From Chloroflexota bacterium (GTDB lineage Bacteria > Chloroflexota > Limnocylindria > QHBO01): a stretch of 7,194 nt of DNA. Below are positions 1 through 5,916 of the stretch, piece by piece; the first letter of the stretch is position 1, and each line of letters starts with the position of its first letter. Location of the stretch: contig JACCWY010000260.1 in NCBI GenBank assembly GCA_013697395.1, positions 1 to 7,194 of the forward strand, written 5' to 3'. The translations under genes and the position numbers were made by a program. The notes under the pieces were generated by a model. The model saw only the letters and a program-made list of their open reading frames with translations, was not told the origin of the DNA and did no database searches.

Positions 1-975
1 CTCGATGGCGGCCAGTGCCGTGGCGCACGCCAGCGGGTGCGAGTTGTAGGTGAGGCCGCCGTAAAAGACGCGGTCCGTGAAGGCGTCGGCGATCTGGCGG
101 CGCATGCCGACCGCCCCGAGCTGGACATAGGCGCTCGTCAGCCCCTTCGCCATGGTGATGAGATCCGGCACCACGCCCCAGTGATCGACCGCGAACCACT
201 TGCCGGTGCGGCCGAAGCCGGCCATCACCTCGTCGGCGATGAGGAGGATGCCGTACCGGTCGCACAACTCGCGAACGCCCTGCAGGTAGCCGTCGGGGGG
301 CACGAGCACGCCGTTCGTGCCCACGACAGTCTCGAGGATGAACCCGGCGATCGTGTCCGGTCCCTCGAGCTGGATCGTCTCCTCGAGGTTGGCCAGCGCC
401 AGCTGCGCCGAGTCCCATCCGCGCTGGATGCCGTGGTACGGGTCGAGCACATGCACGACGCCCGGAATGCCGGGCTCCGCCGCCCAGCGCCGCGGGTCTC
501 CGGTGAGGGTGATCGCTCCGGCGGTGCCGCCGTGGTAGGACCGGTAGCGGGCCATGATCTTGTGGCGCCCGGTGTAGAAGCGGGCCAGCTTGATCGCGTT
601 CTCGTTCGCCTCGGCGCCGCCGTTGGTGAAGAAGAACACGTCGATGTCGCCGGGCGTGATCTCGGCCAGCTTGGCCGCCAGGCGGGCGCGCGGCTCGGTG
701 GCCATGAAGGGGTTGGCGTAGGCGAGCGTCTCGGCCTGGCGCTTGATGGCCTCGATGACCTTCGGGTGCCCGTGCCCGATGTTGACGCACATCAGCTGGC
801 TGTTGAAATCGAGGTAGCGCTTACCCTCGGGCGTCCAGAAATAGGAGCCCTTCGCGCCGGCGACCGGGATCGGGTCGACCTTGTTCTGCGCCGACCACTC
901 GTACAGGGTGTGCCGCTTCGTGAGGGCGACCATCTCGTCGCCGGTCATGCTGCCTCGCTCGGTCTCGATCGCCAT
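1..975 (-). CDS. Class III PLP-dependent aminotransferase, C-terminus cut off by the window edge
   Basis: A cytoplasmic enzyme that moves an amino group from an amine or omega-amino acid to a keto acid such as pyruvate, using pyridoxal phosphate. The frame is open from an ATG at 973-975 to base 1, giving 325 residues with no stop. Class III members are usually about 430-460 residues, so roughly 110-130 are missing. Visible landmarks are FFTNGGAEANENAIKLAR (residues 115-132, cofactor phosphate region), YHGGTAGA (147-154), LLIADEVMAGFGRTG (244-258, with the PLP-pyridine Asp248) and ITMAKGL (273-279, with the Schiff-base Lys277). The N-terminal part (KRHTLYEWSAQ, then a GSYFWTPEGKRYLDF block) reminds me of taurine-pyruvate and related omega-amino acid aminotransferases, but substrate cannot be fixed from sequence. 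An in-frame ATG at residue 10 (946-948) is an alternative start: the first ATG has GGGAGG 13 bases upstream, which is rather far, and the second has only a weak GCGAGG. The gene is divergent from the membrane-protein gene at 1069. Confidence 0.93.
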   Translation of the reverse strand, partial: MAIETERGSMTGDEMVALTKRHTLYEWSAQNKVDPIPVAGAKGSYFWTPEGKRYLDFNSQLMCVNIGHGHPKVIEAIKRQAETLAYANPFMATEPRARLAAKLAEITPGDIDVFFFTNGGAEANENAIKLARFYTGRHKIMARYRSYHGGTAGAITLTGDPRRWAAEPGIPGVVHVLDPYHGIQRGWDSAQLALANLEETIQLEGPDTIAGFILETVVGTNGVLVPPDGYLQGVRELCDRYGILLIADEVMAGFGRTGKWFAVDHWGVVPDLITMAKGLTSAYVQLGAVGMRRQIADAFTDRVFYGGLTYNSHPLACATALAAIE

Positions 976-1017
976 GGACGGTGCACAGCCTCCCGCTCGG
1001 ACATCCCCCGAACGCCG

Positions 1018-1023
1018 ATTACA
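1018..1023 (-). promoter_or_regulatory. Possible -10 box for the aminotransferase gene
   Basis: Read on the minus strand this is TGTAAT, one mismatch from TATAAT, in an otherwise GC-rich divergent intergenic region. It would place a transcript start near 1011 and a leader of about 36 bases before the ATG at 975. No convincing -35 element sits 16-18 bases upstream, so the call rests mainly on the AT-rich hexamer and its position. Confidence 0.3.
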
Positions 1024-1053
1024 CCACACGTCGCAACCACTCGACGGGCGGCG

Positions 1054-1059
1054 TAGACT
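1054..1059 (+). promoter_or_regulatory. Possible -10 box for the four-helix membrane protein
   Basis: TAGACT lies 9 bases before the ATG at 1069. A start of transcription about 7 bases downstream would give a leaderless or nearly leaderless mRNA. That would fit the absence of a good Shine-Dalgarno sequence before this gene (only GACGGATC immediately upstream) and is common in high-GC monoderms. The -35 match is poor. Confidence 0.25.
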
Positions 1060-1068
1060 CGACGGATC

Positions 1069-1488
1069 ATGACCCTCGCCACCCGCCGGCGCAGCCGGGC
1101 CCCGGTCTCGGAGGAGGCCGAGGCGGCGGCCCGAGTCGTGCTCGGGATGACCGTCGCCGTGGGCGGCGTGGCCGCGGCCATCGGTGCCGGGAGCGGTGGG
1201 CCGATCGTGATGATTGCGCTGCCCACGCTGGCGCTCCTGATCGCCATCATGTTGGGCACCGTGCGGGTCGCCGGCTGGGCTGCACTGGCGGTGTGGGCCA
1301 TCATCCTGCCGTCGGCTGGGGGTGCCGGCCTGCTCGCGCCGATCGGCATGATCGTGCTGTGCCTCGCGATCGCGATCGGTCCAGGCCGCCTCTCGTCGTG
1401 GGTCGGGCGTGACGTCATGGGTGTCCAGCGCGCTTCGGATCGGTCGCCCGCAGGCTGGATCGAGGAGGACGGCGGTCCGGTCGACTGA
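1069..1488 (+). CDS. Unrecognised small protein with four predicted membrane segments
   Basis: A 139-residue protein that I cannot assign to a family. It starts with a basic stretch (ATRRRSR, residues 4-10) and a short acidic and alanine-rich piece. Four hydrophobic segments follow at about residues 23-41, 45-63, 67-83 and 87-105. The tail of about 34 residues is polar, with acidic residues near the end (IEEDGGPVD). The third codon positions are strongly G or C and the hydrophobic pattern is coherent, so I take it as a real gene rather than a shadow of the 945-1418 minus-strand frame. There is no clear ribosome binding site; a leaderless transcript is possible. It is the only plus-strand gene here, divergent from the aminotransferase and convergent with the SDR gene, so there is no operon partner to hint at its role. 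By location it is an inner-membrane protein; function unknown. Confidence 0.72.
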   Translation: MTLATRRRSRAPVSEEAEAAARVVLGMTVAVGGVAAAIGAGSGGPIVMIALPTLALLIAIMLGTVRVAGWAALAVWAIILPSAGGAGLLAPIGMIVLCLAIAIGPGRLSSWVGRDVMGVQRASDRSPAGWIEEDGGPVD

Positions 1489-1499
1489 AGCGCCGCGGC

Positions 1500-2285
1500 C
1501 TAGAGCCCGGCGATGAGCCCGCCGTCGACCGCGACCATCTGGCCGGTGATGTAGGACGCACGCTCGGACGCAAGAAACGCGACCAGCGTGCCGAGCTCCT
1601 CCGGCCTCCCGTAGCGGCCTGCCGGAATGGTGCCGATGTGCATCGCCCGCACGTCGTCCTCGGATCGGCCCTCGCGCTCCGCGCGGCCGGAGTCGAGCTC
1701 GTGGATGCGCGGGGTGGCGAGCCTGCCCGGCATCACCCCATTGAGCGTCACGCCCTCGACGGCGATCGCGCGGGCAGTCGTCTTCAGCCAGGCTGCCAGG
1801 GCCGATCGGCCGCCATTCGAGTAGACGAGCTCGCCGATGGGCTGGCGCACGCCGCTCGACAGGATGGCGACGATCCGGCCCCAACGGCGCTCGCGCATGC
1901 CGGGCAGGAGCCTGGTGGCGACCTCGATCGGCGTGGCGGCCAAGAGCTGGAACGCTCGCTGCCACGACTCGCGGTCGGTGGCCGTCGGATCCACCGTCGG
2001 CGGCCCGCCCGCGTTCAGCACGACGATGTCGATCTCGCCGAACCCCGTGGCCGCATCAGCGACCATGGCCGCCGCCTCGGGAGTCAGCGCGTCCGCGGCC
2101 AGATGAGCCACCTTCACGCCGTGCGCCAGCCGCAGCTCGTCGGCAGTCTCCGCGAGGCGGCTATCGTCGCGTGACCAGATGAGCAGGTCGCAGCCCTCGG
2201 CGGCGAGCGCCTCCGCCGAGGCGCGGCCGAGCCCGGACGTCGCGCCGCCCACCACCGCCGTTCGGCCCCGAATCCCCAGGTCCAT
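1500..2285 (-). CDS. SDR-family oxidoreductase with atypical active site (beta-ketoacyl reductase-like)
   Basis: A 261-residue Rossmann-fold protein of classical SDR length that would use NAD(P)(H) to oxidise or reduce a hydroxyl or keto group in the cytoplasm. The nucleotide-binding turn is GGATSGLG (residues 13-20) instead of the usual TGxxxGxG. NAG is at 91-93, the serine motif ILSSG at 141-145, and a PGRLATPR loop follows at 186-193. The end, ASYITGQMVAVDGGL (243-257), is typical. The active-site Tyr155 is kept, but the YxxxK lysine is missing: the motif reads YSNGGRSAL, with Gly159 where Lys is expected. The tetrad Asn also appears to be Gln113. This matches my recollection of the CDD subgroup BKR_like_SDR_like (cd05344), which departs from the canonical motifs, so it need not be a dead enzyme. 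The ATG is only 5 bases after the stop of the TRAP permease with no strong Shine-Dalgarno, which points to translational coupling. It is the last gene of the operon and its stop lies 11 bases from the convergent stop at 1488. Confidence 0.9.
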   Translation of the reverse strand: MDLGIRGRTAVVGGATSGLGRASAEALAAEGCDLLIWSRDDSRLAETADELRLAHGVKVAHLAADALTPEAAAMVADAATGFGEIDIVVLNAGGPPTVDPTATDRESWQRAFQLLAATPIEVATRLLPGMRERRWGRIVAILSSGVRQPIGELVYSNGGRSALAAWLKTTARAIAVEGVTLNGVMPGRLATPRIHELDSGRAEREGRSEDDVRAMHIGTIPAGRYGRPEELGTLVAFLASERASYITGQMVAVDGGLIAGL

Positions 2286-2290
2286 GGCGC

Positions 2291-4255
2291 CTAGGTTGCC
2301 ACGGAAAGTGCGTCGGCGCGGCGGCGGCCGACGACGTGCATTGCCAGGCCGGCGGCGATGGCGGCCAATCCGGCGATCACGAAGATCGGGTCGGTGTAGA
2401 GCAACGCCAACGCCCCGCCCCCCATCAGCACGCGCTCCGGCCACCTTGCCGGACCGAGGAGCCAGCCGCCGGTCGCCACCGCCAGTGCGCCAACGGCCAC
2501 CGCCGCGACGGGCAGCACCCAGAGGATGTTGACGAGCGGGCCACGCAGCAGCAGCGCCTCGCCAGCCGGGGCGAGCACGAAGACGAACGGGACCAGGAAG
2601 GCAGGCAACGTGTACCGCCAGGCCATCATCATCGTCCGCGTCGGGCTGCCGCCGGTGATCGCGGCAGCGGCGTAGGCCGACAACGCCGTGGGCGGTGAGA
2701 CCTCCGAGAGCACCGCGTAGTAGAAGATGAACATCAGCGAGGCGTAGCTCGGAACGTCGAACGCGTCGAACGCCGGCTTGATGATCACCGCCGCGATGAT
2801 GAACGATGCGGTGACGGGCACGGCCAGCCCGAGCAGCATGACGGCGACTCCGGAGAAGAGCGCCGTCAGGGCGAGGTTGCCGGCGGCGAGGGCGACGATG
2901 ATCCCCGCCAGCTTGAGGCCCAACCCGGTCAGGGTCACGACCCCGACGATGATGCCGGAGGCTGCACAGACCGCTACAACCGGCAGGACACCGATGGCGC
3001 CCGAGGCGAGCGCGTCCCACAGCCGCCGCGGCGTGAGCCGATGATCGCGGTCGAGGAAGCTGAGGACGAAGGCCAGCACGGTCGAGAGCACGACCGCCCG
3101 GAAGGGCGTCATCCCGAGCACCATGAAGATGACGATGGCGAAGAGCGAGCTGAAGTGATAGCCGTAGCGCAGCAGCTGCCGGCCGAGCGGAGGCGCCTCG
3201 ACGGCAACGGCCTTGGTCCGGTAGCGACGCGCATCGAGCTCCACCGCCAGGATGATCCCGAGGTAGTAGAGCAGGGTCGGCACGGCCGCCAGCAGCAGCA
3301 CCACGAGGTATGACTCGCGCAGCAGCTCGGCGATGATGAACGCCGCGGCGCCCAACGTGGGCGGCGACAGGATTGCTCCGATACCGGCCGCCGCCAGCAC
3401 GCCGCCTCCCTGCGCCTGTGGATAGCCGGCCCGACGCAGTACAGGCCATGACACGCTTCCGAGCGTCACCGTCGTTGCGACGCCCGAGCCGGAGACGGTT
3501 CCCAGCAGGAACCCGGCGAGCGTGACCGTCCGACCCGGGCCGGCGCTGGACTGGCCGAACGCGGCGAAGCTGACGTCGAGGAAGAACTTGCTGGCACCCG
3601 AGAACTCGAGTACGGCGCCGTAGATCGTGAACAGGATGATGTAGGTGGCGGCCACCTGGAGCGGGGTCCCGAAGATGCCCGCGGAGGTCATGTACTCGTG
3701 GCCGATGAAGCGCGGCAGCGCGTACCCGCGGTGGGCGATGACGTCGGGCAGGATCGGTCCGAAGTACGCGTACGCGATGAACAGCGCGACGACAACCACC
3801 ATGATCCAGCCGACCGTCCGGCGCGTGGCCTCGAGGATGAGGATCACGGCGAGCAGTCCCATGGCGATGTCGAGCTCGGTCGGCAGCACGGCCCGCCGGC
3901 TGAACTCCTGGTAGAACACGATCGCGTAGATCATGGGTACGGCGGCGAGAGCGGCGAGGATCCAGTCGATCGGATGTGGGTTGTCCGGCCCGCGCGCCTC
4001 GGCCGCGCCTTTCGACCGTCCCCAGCCGCGATAGACGAGGAAGGTCATTGCCAGCGCGGCCGCCGCGAAGGCCGGGATGTACACGTTCGCGGTGATCGTC
4101 CCGAAGAGGGCGAGCACCCAGTACAGGGCGTACAGCGAGAGCGCCACCCCCATGGCCGACACGACCACCTTCGCGCGGCCGGAGAGCGTTCGGCCCGGCT
4201 TCTCAGCGTCGAACTCCGCGATGAGGGCAGCGTCCCGCCTGGCTTCGTCGGTCAT
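2291..4255 (-). CDS. TRAP transporter fused permease (4TM/12TM, TAXI type)
   Basis: A 654-residue integral membrane protein joining the small 4-helix and large 12-helix TRAP subunits in one chain, as is normal for TAXI-type TRAP systems. It imports the substrate delivered by the binding protein, driven by a sodium or proton gradient. Hydrophobic segments start at about residues 30-52 and 59-75, then 98-116 and 129-167. The large-subunit signatures are GFLLGTVSGSGVATTVTLGS (248-267), ILSPPTLGAAAFIIAELL (295-312), the second-half repeat GIIVGVVTLTGLGLKLAGII (434-453), and SEVSPPTALSAYAAAAITGG (517-536). The length and the twin SGSG and SPPT elements fit the family. The ATG overlaps the TGA of the DUF1850 gene in an ATGA arrangement, so the start is well supported. 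Substrate cannot be deduced: TAXI systems are known or proposed to carry amino acids and organic acids. The last hydrophobic segments (about 575-640) extend past the conserved core. Confidence 0.95.
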   Translation of the reverse strand: MTDEARRDAALIAEFDAEKPGRTLSGRAKVVVSAMGVALSLYALYWVLALFGTITANVYIPAFAAAALAMTFLVYRGWGRSKGAAEARGPDNPHPIDWILAALAAVPMIYAIVFYQEFSRRAVLPTELDIAMGLLAVILILEATRRTVGWIMVVVVALFIAYAYFGPILPDVIAHRGYALPRFIGHEYMTSAGIFGTPLQVAATYIILFTIYGAVLEFSGASKFFLDVSFAAFGQSSAGPGRTVTLAGFLLGTVSGSGVATTVTLGSVSWPVLRRAGYPQAQGGGVLAAAGIGAILSPPTLGAAAFIIAELLRESYLVVLLLAAVPTLLYYLGIILAVELDARRYRTKAVAVEAPPLGRQLLRYGYHFSSLFAIVIFMVLGMTPFRAVVLSTVLAFVLSFLDRDHRLTPRRLWDALASGAIGVLPVVAVCAASGIIVGVVTLTGLGLKLAGIIVALAAGNLALTALFSGVAVMLLGLAVPVTASFIIAAVIIKPAFDAFDVPSYASLMFIFYYAVLSEVSPPTALSAYAAAAITGGSPTRTMMMAWRYTLPAFLVPFVFVLAPAGEALLLRGPLVNILWVLPVAAVAVGALAVATGGWLLGPARWPERVLMGGGALALLYTDPIFVIAGLAAIAAGLAMHVVGRRRADALSVAT

Positions 4256-4764
4256 TGCTCCCCACGCCCCTCGATCGTCAGGACCACGACCGTGTCATCG
4301 CGACCGGCGACCAGTCGCCACAGGGCAATCTCCGCGTCCGCCGTGACGAGGGTGCGCTCGCCGAGCGCGGTGGCCTGCACTCGCAGCGGCAACGCAACTG
4401 GTGGCCGGTCAACCGTTATGCGCCACCTCAGGCTCGATGCCGGGTTCTCGACGGCACCCACCGCCGTGTAGTACTCCTCCAGCACCGCCAGCTCCTGCGC
4501 CCGGAGCTCCACGATCTCGAGGTGATCGTCCGTGACGCGGAATCGTTCCTCGGCGAACGACCGGTACACCGAATTGCGGTATCGCATGCTGAATTCCGCC
4601 GACGGAGGCAGCGACGCGCGCGCCAGCTCGACGCCGCCGGAGTCGCGCACGACGATCCACCCGGGGCCGCGGTCGCTCGCCATGGCGATGGCGCCGACGC
4701 CTGCCACGGCGAGGAAGGCGGCCAGGGCGAGGCCGGCCAGGCGCCGGCCTCGCCATCGGCCCAT
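4252..4764 (-). CDS. DUF1850 family protein, TRAP-associated
   Basis: A 170-residue protein starting with a basic N-terminus and one hydrophobic segment (about residues 9-28), so it is probably membrane-anchored or exported with its C-terminal part outside. The family call rests on the motif region FSMRYRNSVYRSFAEERFRV (58-77), the following glutamate-rich strand LEIVELRAQELAVLEEYY (82-99), and its position between a TAXI binding protein and a fused TRAP permease, which is the classic place for DUF1850 genes. As I recall the family, the motif is usually Y-x-HS-V. Here Asn64 replaces the histidine (RNSV), and the usual G-AGLP-like stretch is replaced by TAVGAVE. The biochemical role of DUF1850 is not established. 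It starts 3 bases after the TGA of the TAXI gene with no visible Shine-Dalgarno, and its stop overlaps the permease start by 4 bases, so expression is coupled on both sides. Confidence is high that it is a gene and moderate on the family. Confidence 0.82.
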   Translation of the reverse strand: MGRWRGRRLAGLALAAFLAVAGVGAIAMASDRGPGWIVVRDSGGVELARASLPPSAEFSMRYRNSVYRSFAEERFRVTDDHLEIVELRAQELAVLEEYYTAVGAVENPASSLRWRITVDRPPVALPLRVQATALGERTLVTADAEIALWRLVAGRDDTVVVLTIEGRGEQ

Positions 4765-4767
4765 GGC

Positions 4768-5784
4768 TCAGGAGCCGTAGAAGGTCTGCGCCCCCGGACA
4801 GACGTCCATGAAGGCGACGTCGCCCGCCGTCTCCTGGTCGAGCTCCTCGGCGGCTGGGTGTACGGCGACCAGGTCGTCCTTGTGCTCGAAGAGCAGGGCG
4901 GTGAGCTGCTCCTGCAGCCCTTCGTCCATGCTCGTGTTCACGACCAGGACGTTGGGCACGCCGACCACGGCGATGGCCTCCGCCTGGCCCTCGTAGACGT
5001 CGGCCGGGATCTCGGAGTCGAGGTAGTACTCGCCGTAGGTCCCCTGAAGGTCGCCCACGAACTCACCGGTCGGCACGAGCACCATGTCGCCGGTGCTGGC
5101 GTAGTCGACGAGCGCGCCGGTGGGCAGGCCCCCCGACCAGAACCCGGCGTCAAGGGTGCCGTCGCGCAGGGCGTCGACGGTCTCGGCCACTCCCAGCTGC
5201 GCGCGATCGATGTCGCTGTCGGGATCCAGGCCCGCTGCTTCCAGGATCCTCAGCCCGATGATCTCCGTGCCGGAACCCGCCTCACCGAGAGAGACTCGCT
5301 TGCCCTCGAGGTCGGCTACGGTGGCGATGCCGCTCTCGGAGGATGCCACGAGCTGCGTGAAGTTCGTGTACAGGATGCCGAGCGCGCACGCGTCGATGGC
5401 TCCGCCTTCGAACTCGCCCGTGCCGCCCACCGCGTCCGCCGCGGTGTCACCCAGGACGAACGCGACATCCGAGTCGCCCGAGCCGATCAGGTTCATGTTG
5501 TCGACCGAGGCGTTGGTCTCCTCGGCCGTGGCCGAGTAGCCCTCGATGTTCTCGCTGATCAGGTCGGCCAGGCCGCCGCCGAGCGGGAAGTACACGCCGC
5601 CCGTCCCGCCGGTCGCGATCGACAGGCGTCCCGTGCCCCCACCTCCGCCGCTCGCGGCCGGCTCGCTGCCCTCCGGCTCGCCCTCCCCCAGCGGCTGGCA
5701 GGCGGCCAGCGCCAGCGCAACGCTCATGAAGACGGGCCCCAGCGCGCGGCCACCCGACCATCGGAAACGATCAGATCCGGACAT
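4768..5784 (-). CDS. TAXI family TRAP solute-binding lipoprotein
   Basis: A 338-residue extracytoplasmic binding protein that captures the substrate of the TRAP system. It begins with a signal peptide (arginines at 6, 8 and 13, hydrophobic core about 14-28) ending in the lipobox LAAC, so Cys29 should be lipidated and anchor the protein in the membrane. A flexible Gly/Ser/Glu-rich linker covers about 31-52. The mature domain opens with RLSIATGGTGGVYFPLGGGL (53-72), the TAXI hallmark of this binding-protein class. SVDNMNLIGSGDSDVAFVLGD (93-113) and LEGKRVSLGEAGSGTE (159-174) are further typical elements. The start at 5784 was chosen because GAGGAG lies 7 bases upstream. The longer ATG at 5868 would precede the signal peptide with 28 polar residues and overlap a probable -10 box. 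It is the first gene of the operon with DUF1850, the fused permease and the SDR. Ligand unknown. Confidence 0.94.
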   Translation of the reverse strand: MSGSDRFRWSGGRALGPVFMSVALALAACQPLGEGEPEGSEPAASGGGGGTGRLSIATGGTGGVYFPLGGGLADLISENIEGYSATAEETNASVDNMNLIGSGDSDVAFVLGDTAADAVGGTGEFEGGAIDACALGILYTNFTQLVASSESGIATVADLEGKRVSLGEAGSGTEIIGLRILEAAGLDPDSDIDRAQLGVAETVDALRDGTLDAGFWSGGLPTGALVDYASTGDMVLVPTGEFVGDLQGTYGEYYLDSEIPADVYEGQAEAIAVVGVPNVLVVNTSMDEGLQEQLTALLFEHKDDLVAVHPAAEELDQETAGDVAFMDVCPGAQTFYGS

Positions 5785-5791
5785 TTCGCCG

Positions 5792-5797
5792 CTCCTC
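5792..5797 (-). promoter_or_regulatory. Ribosome binding site of the TAXI gene
   Basis: GAGGAG on the minus strand, 7 bases before the ATG at 5784. It is the only strong, well-spaced Shine-Dalgarno sequence in the window. It fixes the start of the TAXI lipoprotein and fits the idea that ribosomes enter the operon here while the downstream genes rely on coupling. Confidence 0.8.
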
Positions 5798-5854
5798 ACT
5801 CTTGGCGAACGGCTCCCTCCGCCTGCCGCCGCGAATGAATCGCTCGGGGTCGTT

Positions 5855-5865
5855 GTCGTCACGAC
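5855..5865. promoter_or_regulatory. Small palindrome at the predicted operon start, possible operator
   Basis: GTCGTCACGAC is a perfect inverted repeat of 5-base arms around one central base; allowing a one-base bulge the arms extend to TTG and CAA. It lies just downstream of the -10-like box at 5868-5873, near the expected transcript start, where a repressor could block transcription. Short palindromes arise easily by chance in GC-rich DNA and no regulator gene is adjacent, so this is weak. Confidence 0.22.
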
Positions 5866-5867
5866 CA

Positions 5868-5873
5868 ATTCTA
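5868..5873 (-). promoter_or_regulatory. Possible -10 box for the TAXI-TRAP operon
   Basis: Minus-strand TAGAAT, one mismatch from TATAAT, inside the most AT-rich patch of the 132-base gap between the decarboxylase stop and the TAXI start. It would give a leader of about 75 bases. No good -35 hexamer is seen at the usual spacing. Its presence argues that the transporter operon is transcribed separately from the decarboxylase gene, although read-through cannot be excluded. Confidence 0.35.
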
Positions 5874-5916
5874 ACGACCGCGTCGAGAGCCACCCTGCCG
5901 TCGGTGGAGAGCGCCG

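Noticed and set aside
37..1056. Long plus-strand open frame (339 codons) across the aminotransferase region
   Set aside because: It is antisense to a gene with clear class III aminotransferase motifs, and its translation is rich in Arg, Gly, Asp, Val and His with no recognisable fold, a usual by-product of high GC.
945..1418. Minus-strand frame of 157 codons opposite the four-helix membrane protein
   Set aside because: It overlaps the start of the aminotransferase, has a Thr/Pro/Ala/Arg-rich composition with no domain, and the plus-strand frame has the better hydrophobic pattern and codon bias. It remains the main alternative if the plus-strand frame proves unconserved.
1489..1499. Shared terminator between the convergent stops
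   Set aside because: Only 11 bases separate the stops; CCGCGG is a short palindrome but there is no stem long enough and no T tract on either strand.
2286..3449. Upstream in-frame extension of the SDR frame (total 649 codons) through the permease gene
   Set aside because: The extension translates to Arg-, Gly- and Ala-rich sequence without structure, while the permease in the other frame is unmistakable. The SDR begins naturally at the ATG at 2285.
4255..5838. Long plus-strand open frame (527 codons) opposite the DUF1850 and TAXI genes
   Set aside because: It is the complement frame of two well-supported minus-strand genes and its translation shows no domain, only Arg/Gly/Asp/Val-rich low-complexity sequence.
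5785..5868. Earlier ATG at 5868 as start of the TAXI protein
   Set aside because: It adds 28 polar residues before the signal peptide, lacks a ribosome binding site and overlaps the -10-like box, whereas the ATG at 5784 has GAGGAG at ideal spacing.
5886..5906. Inverted repeat after the decarboxylase stop (CCACC and GGTGG arms on the minus strand) as a terminator
   Set aside because: The stem is only 5 base pairs with an 8-base loop and no T-rich run follows, so it does not meet the pattern of an intrinsic terminator.
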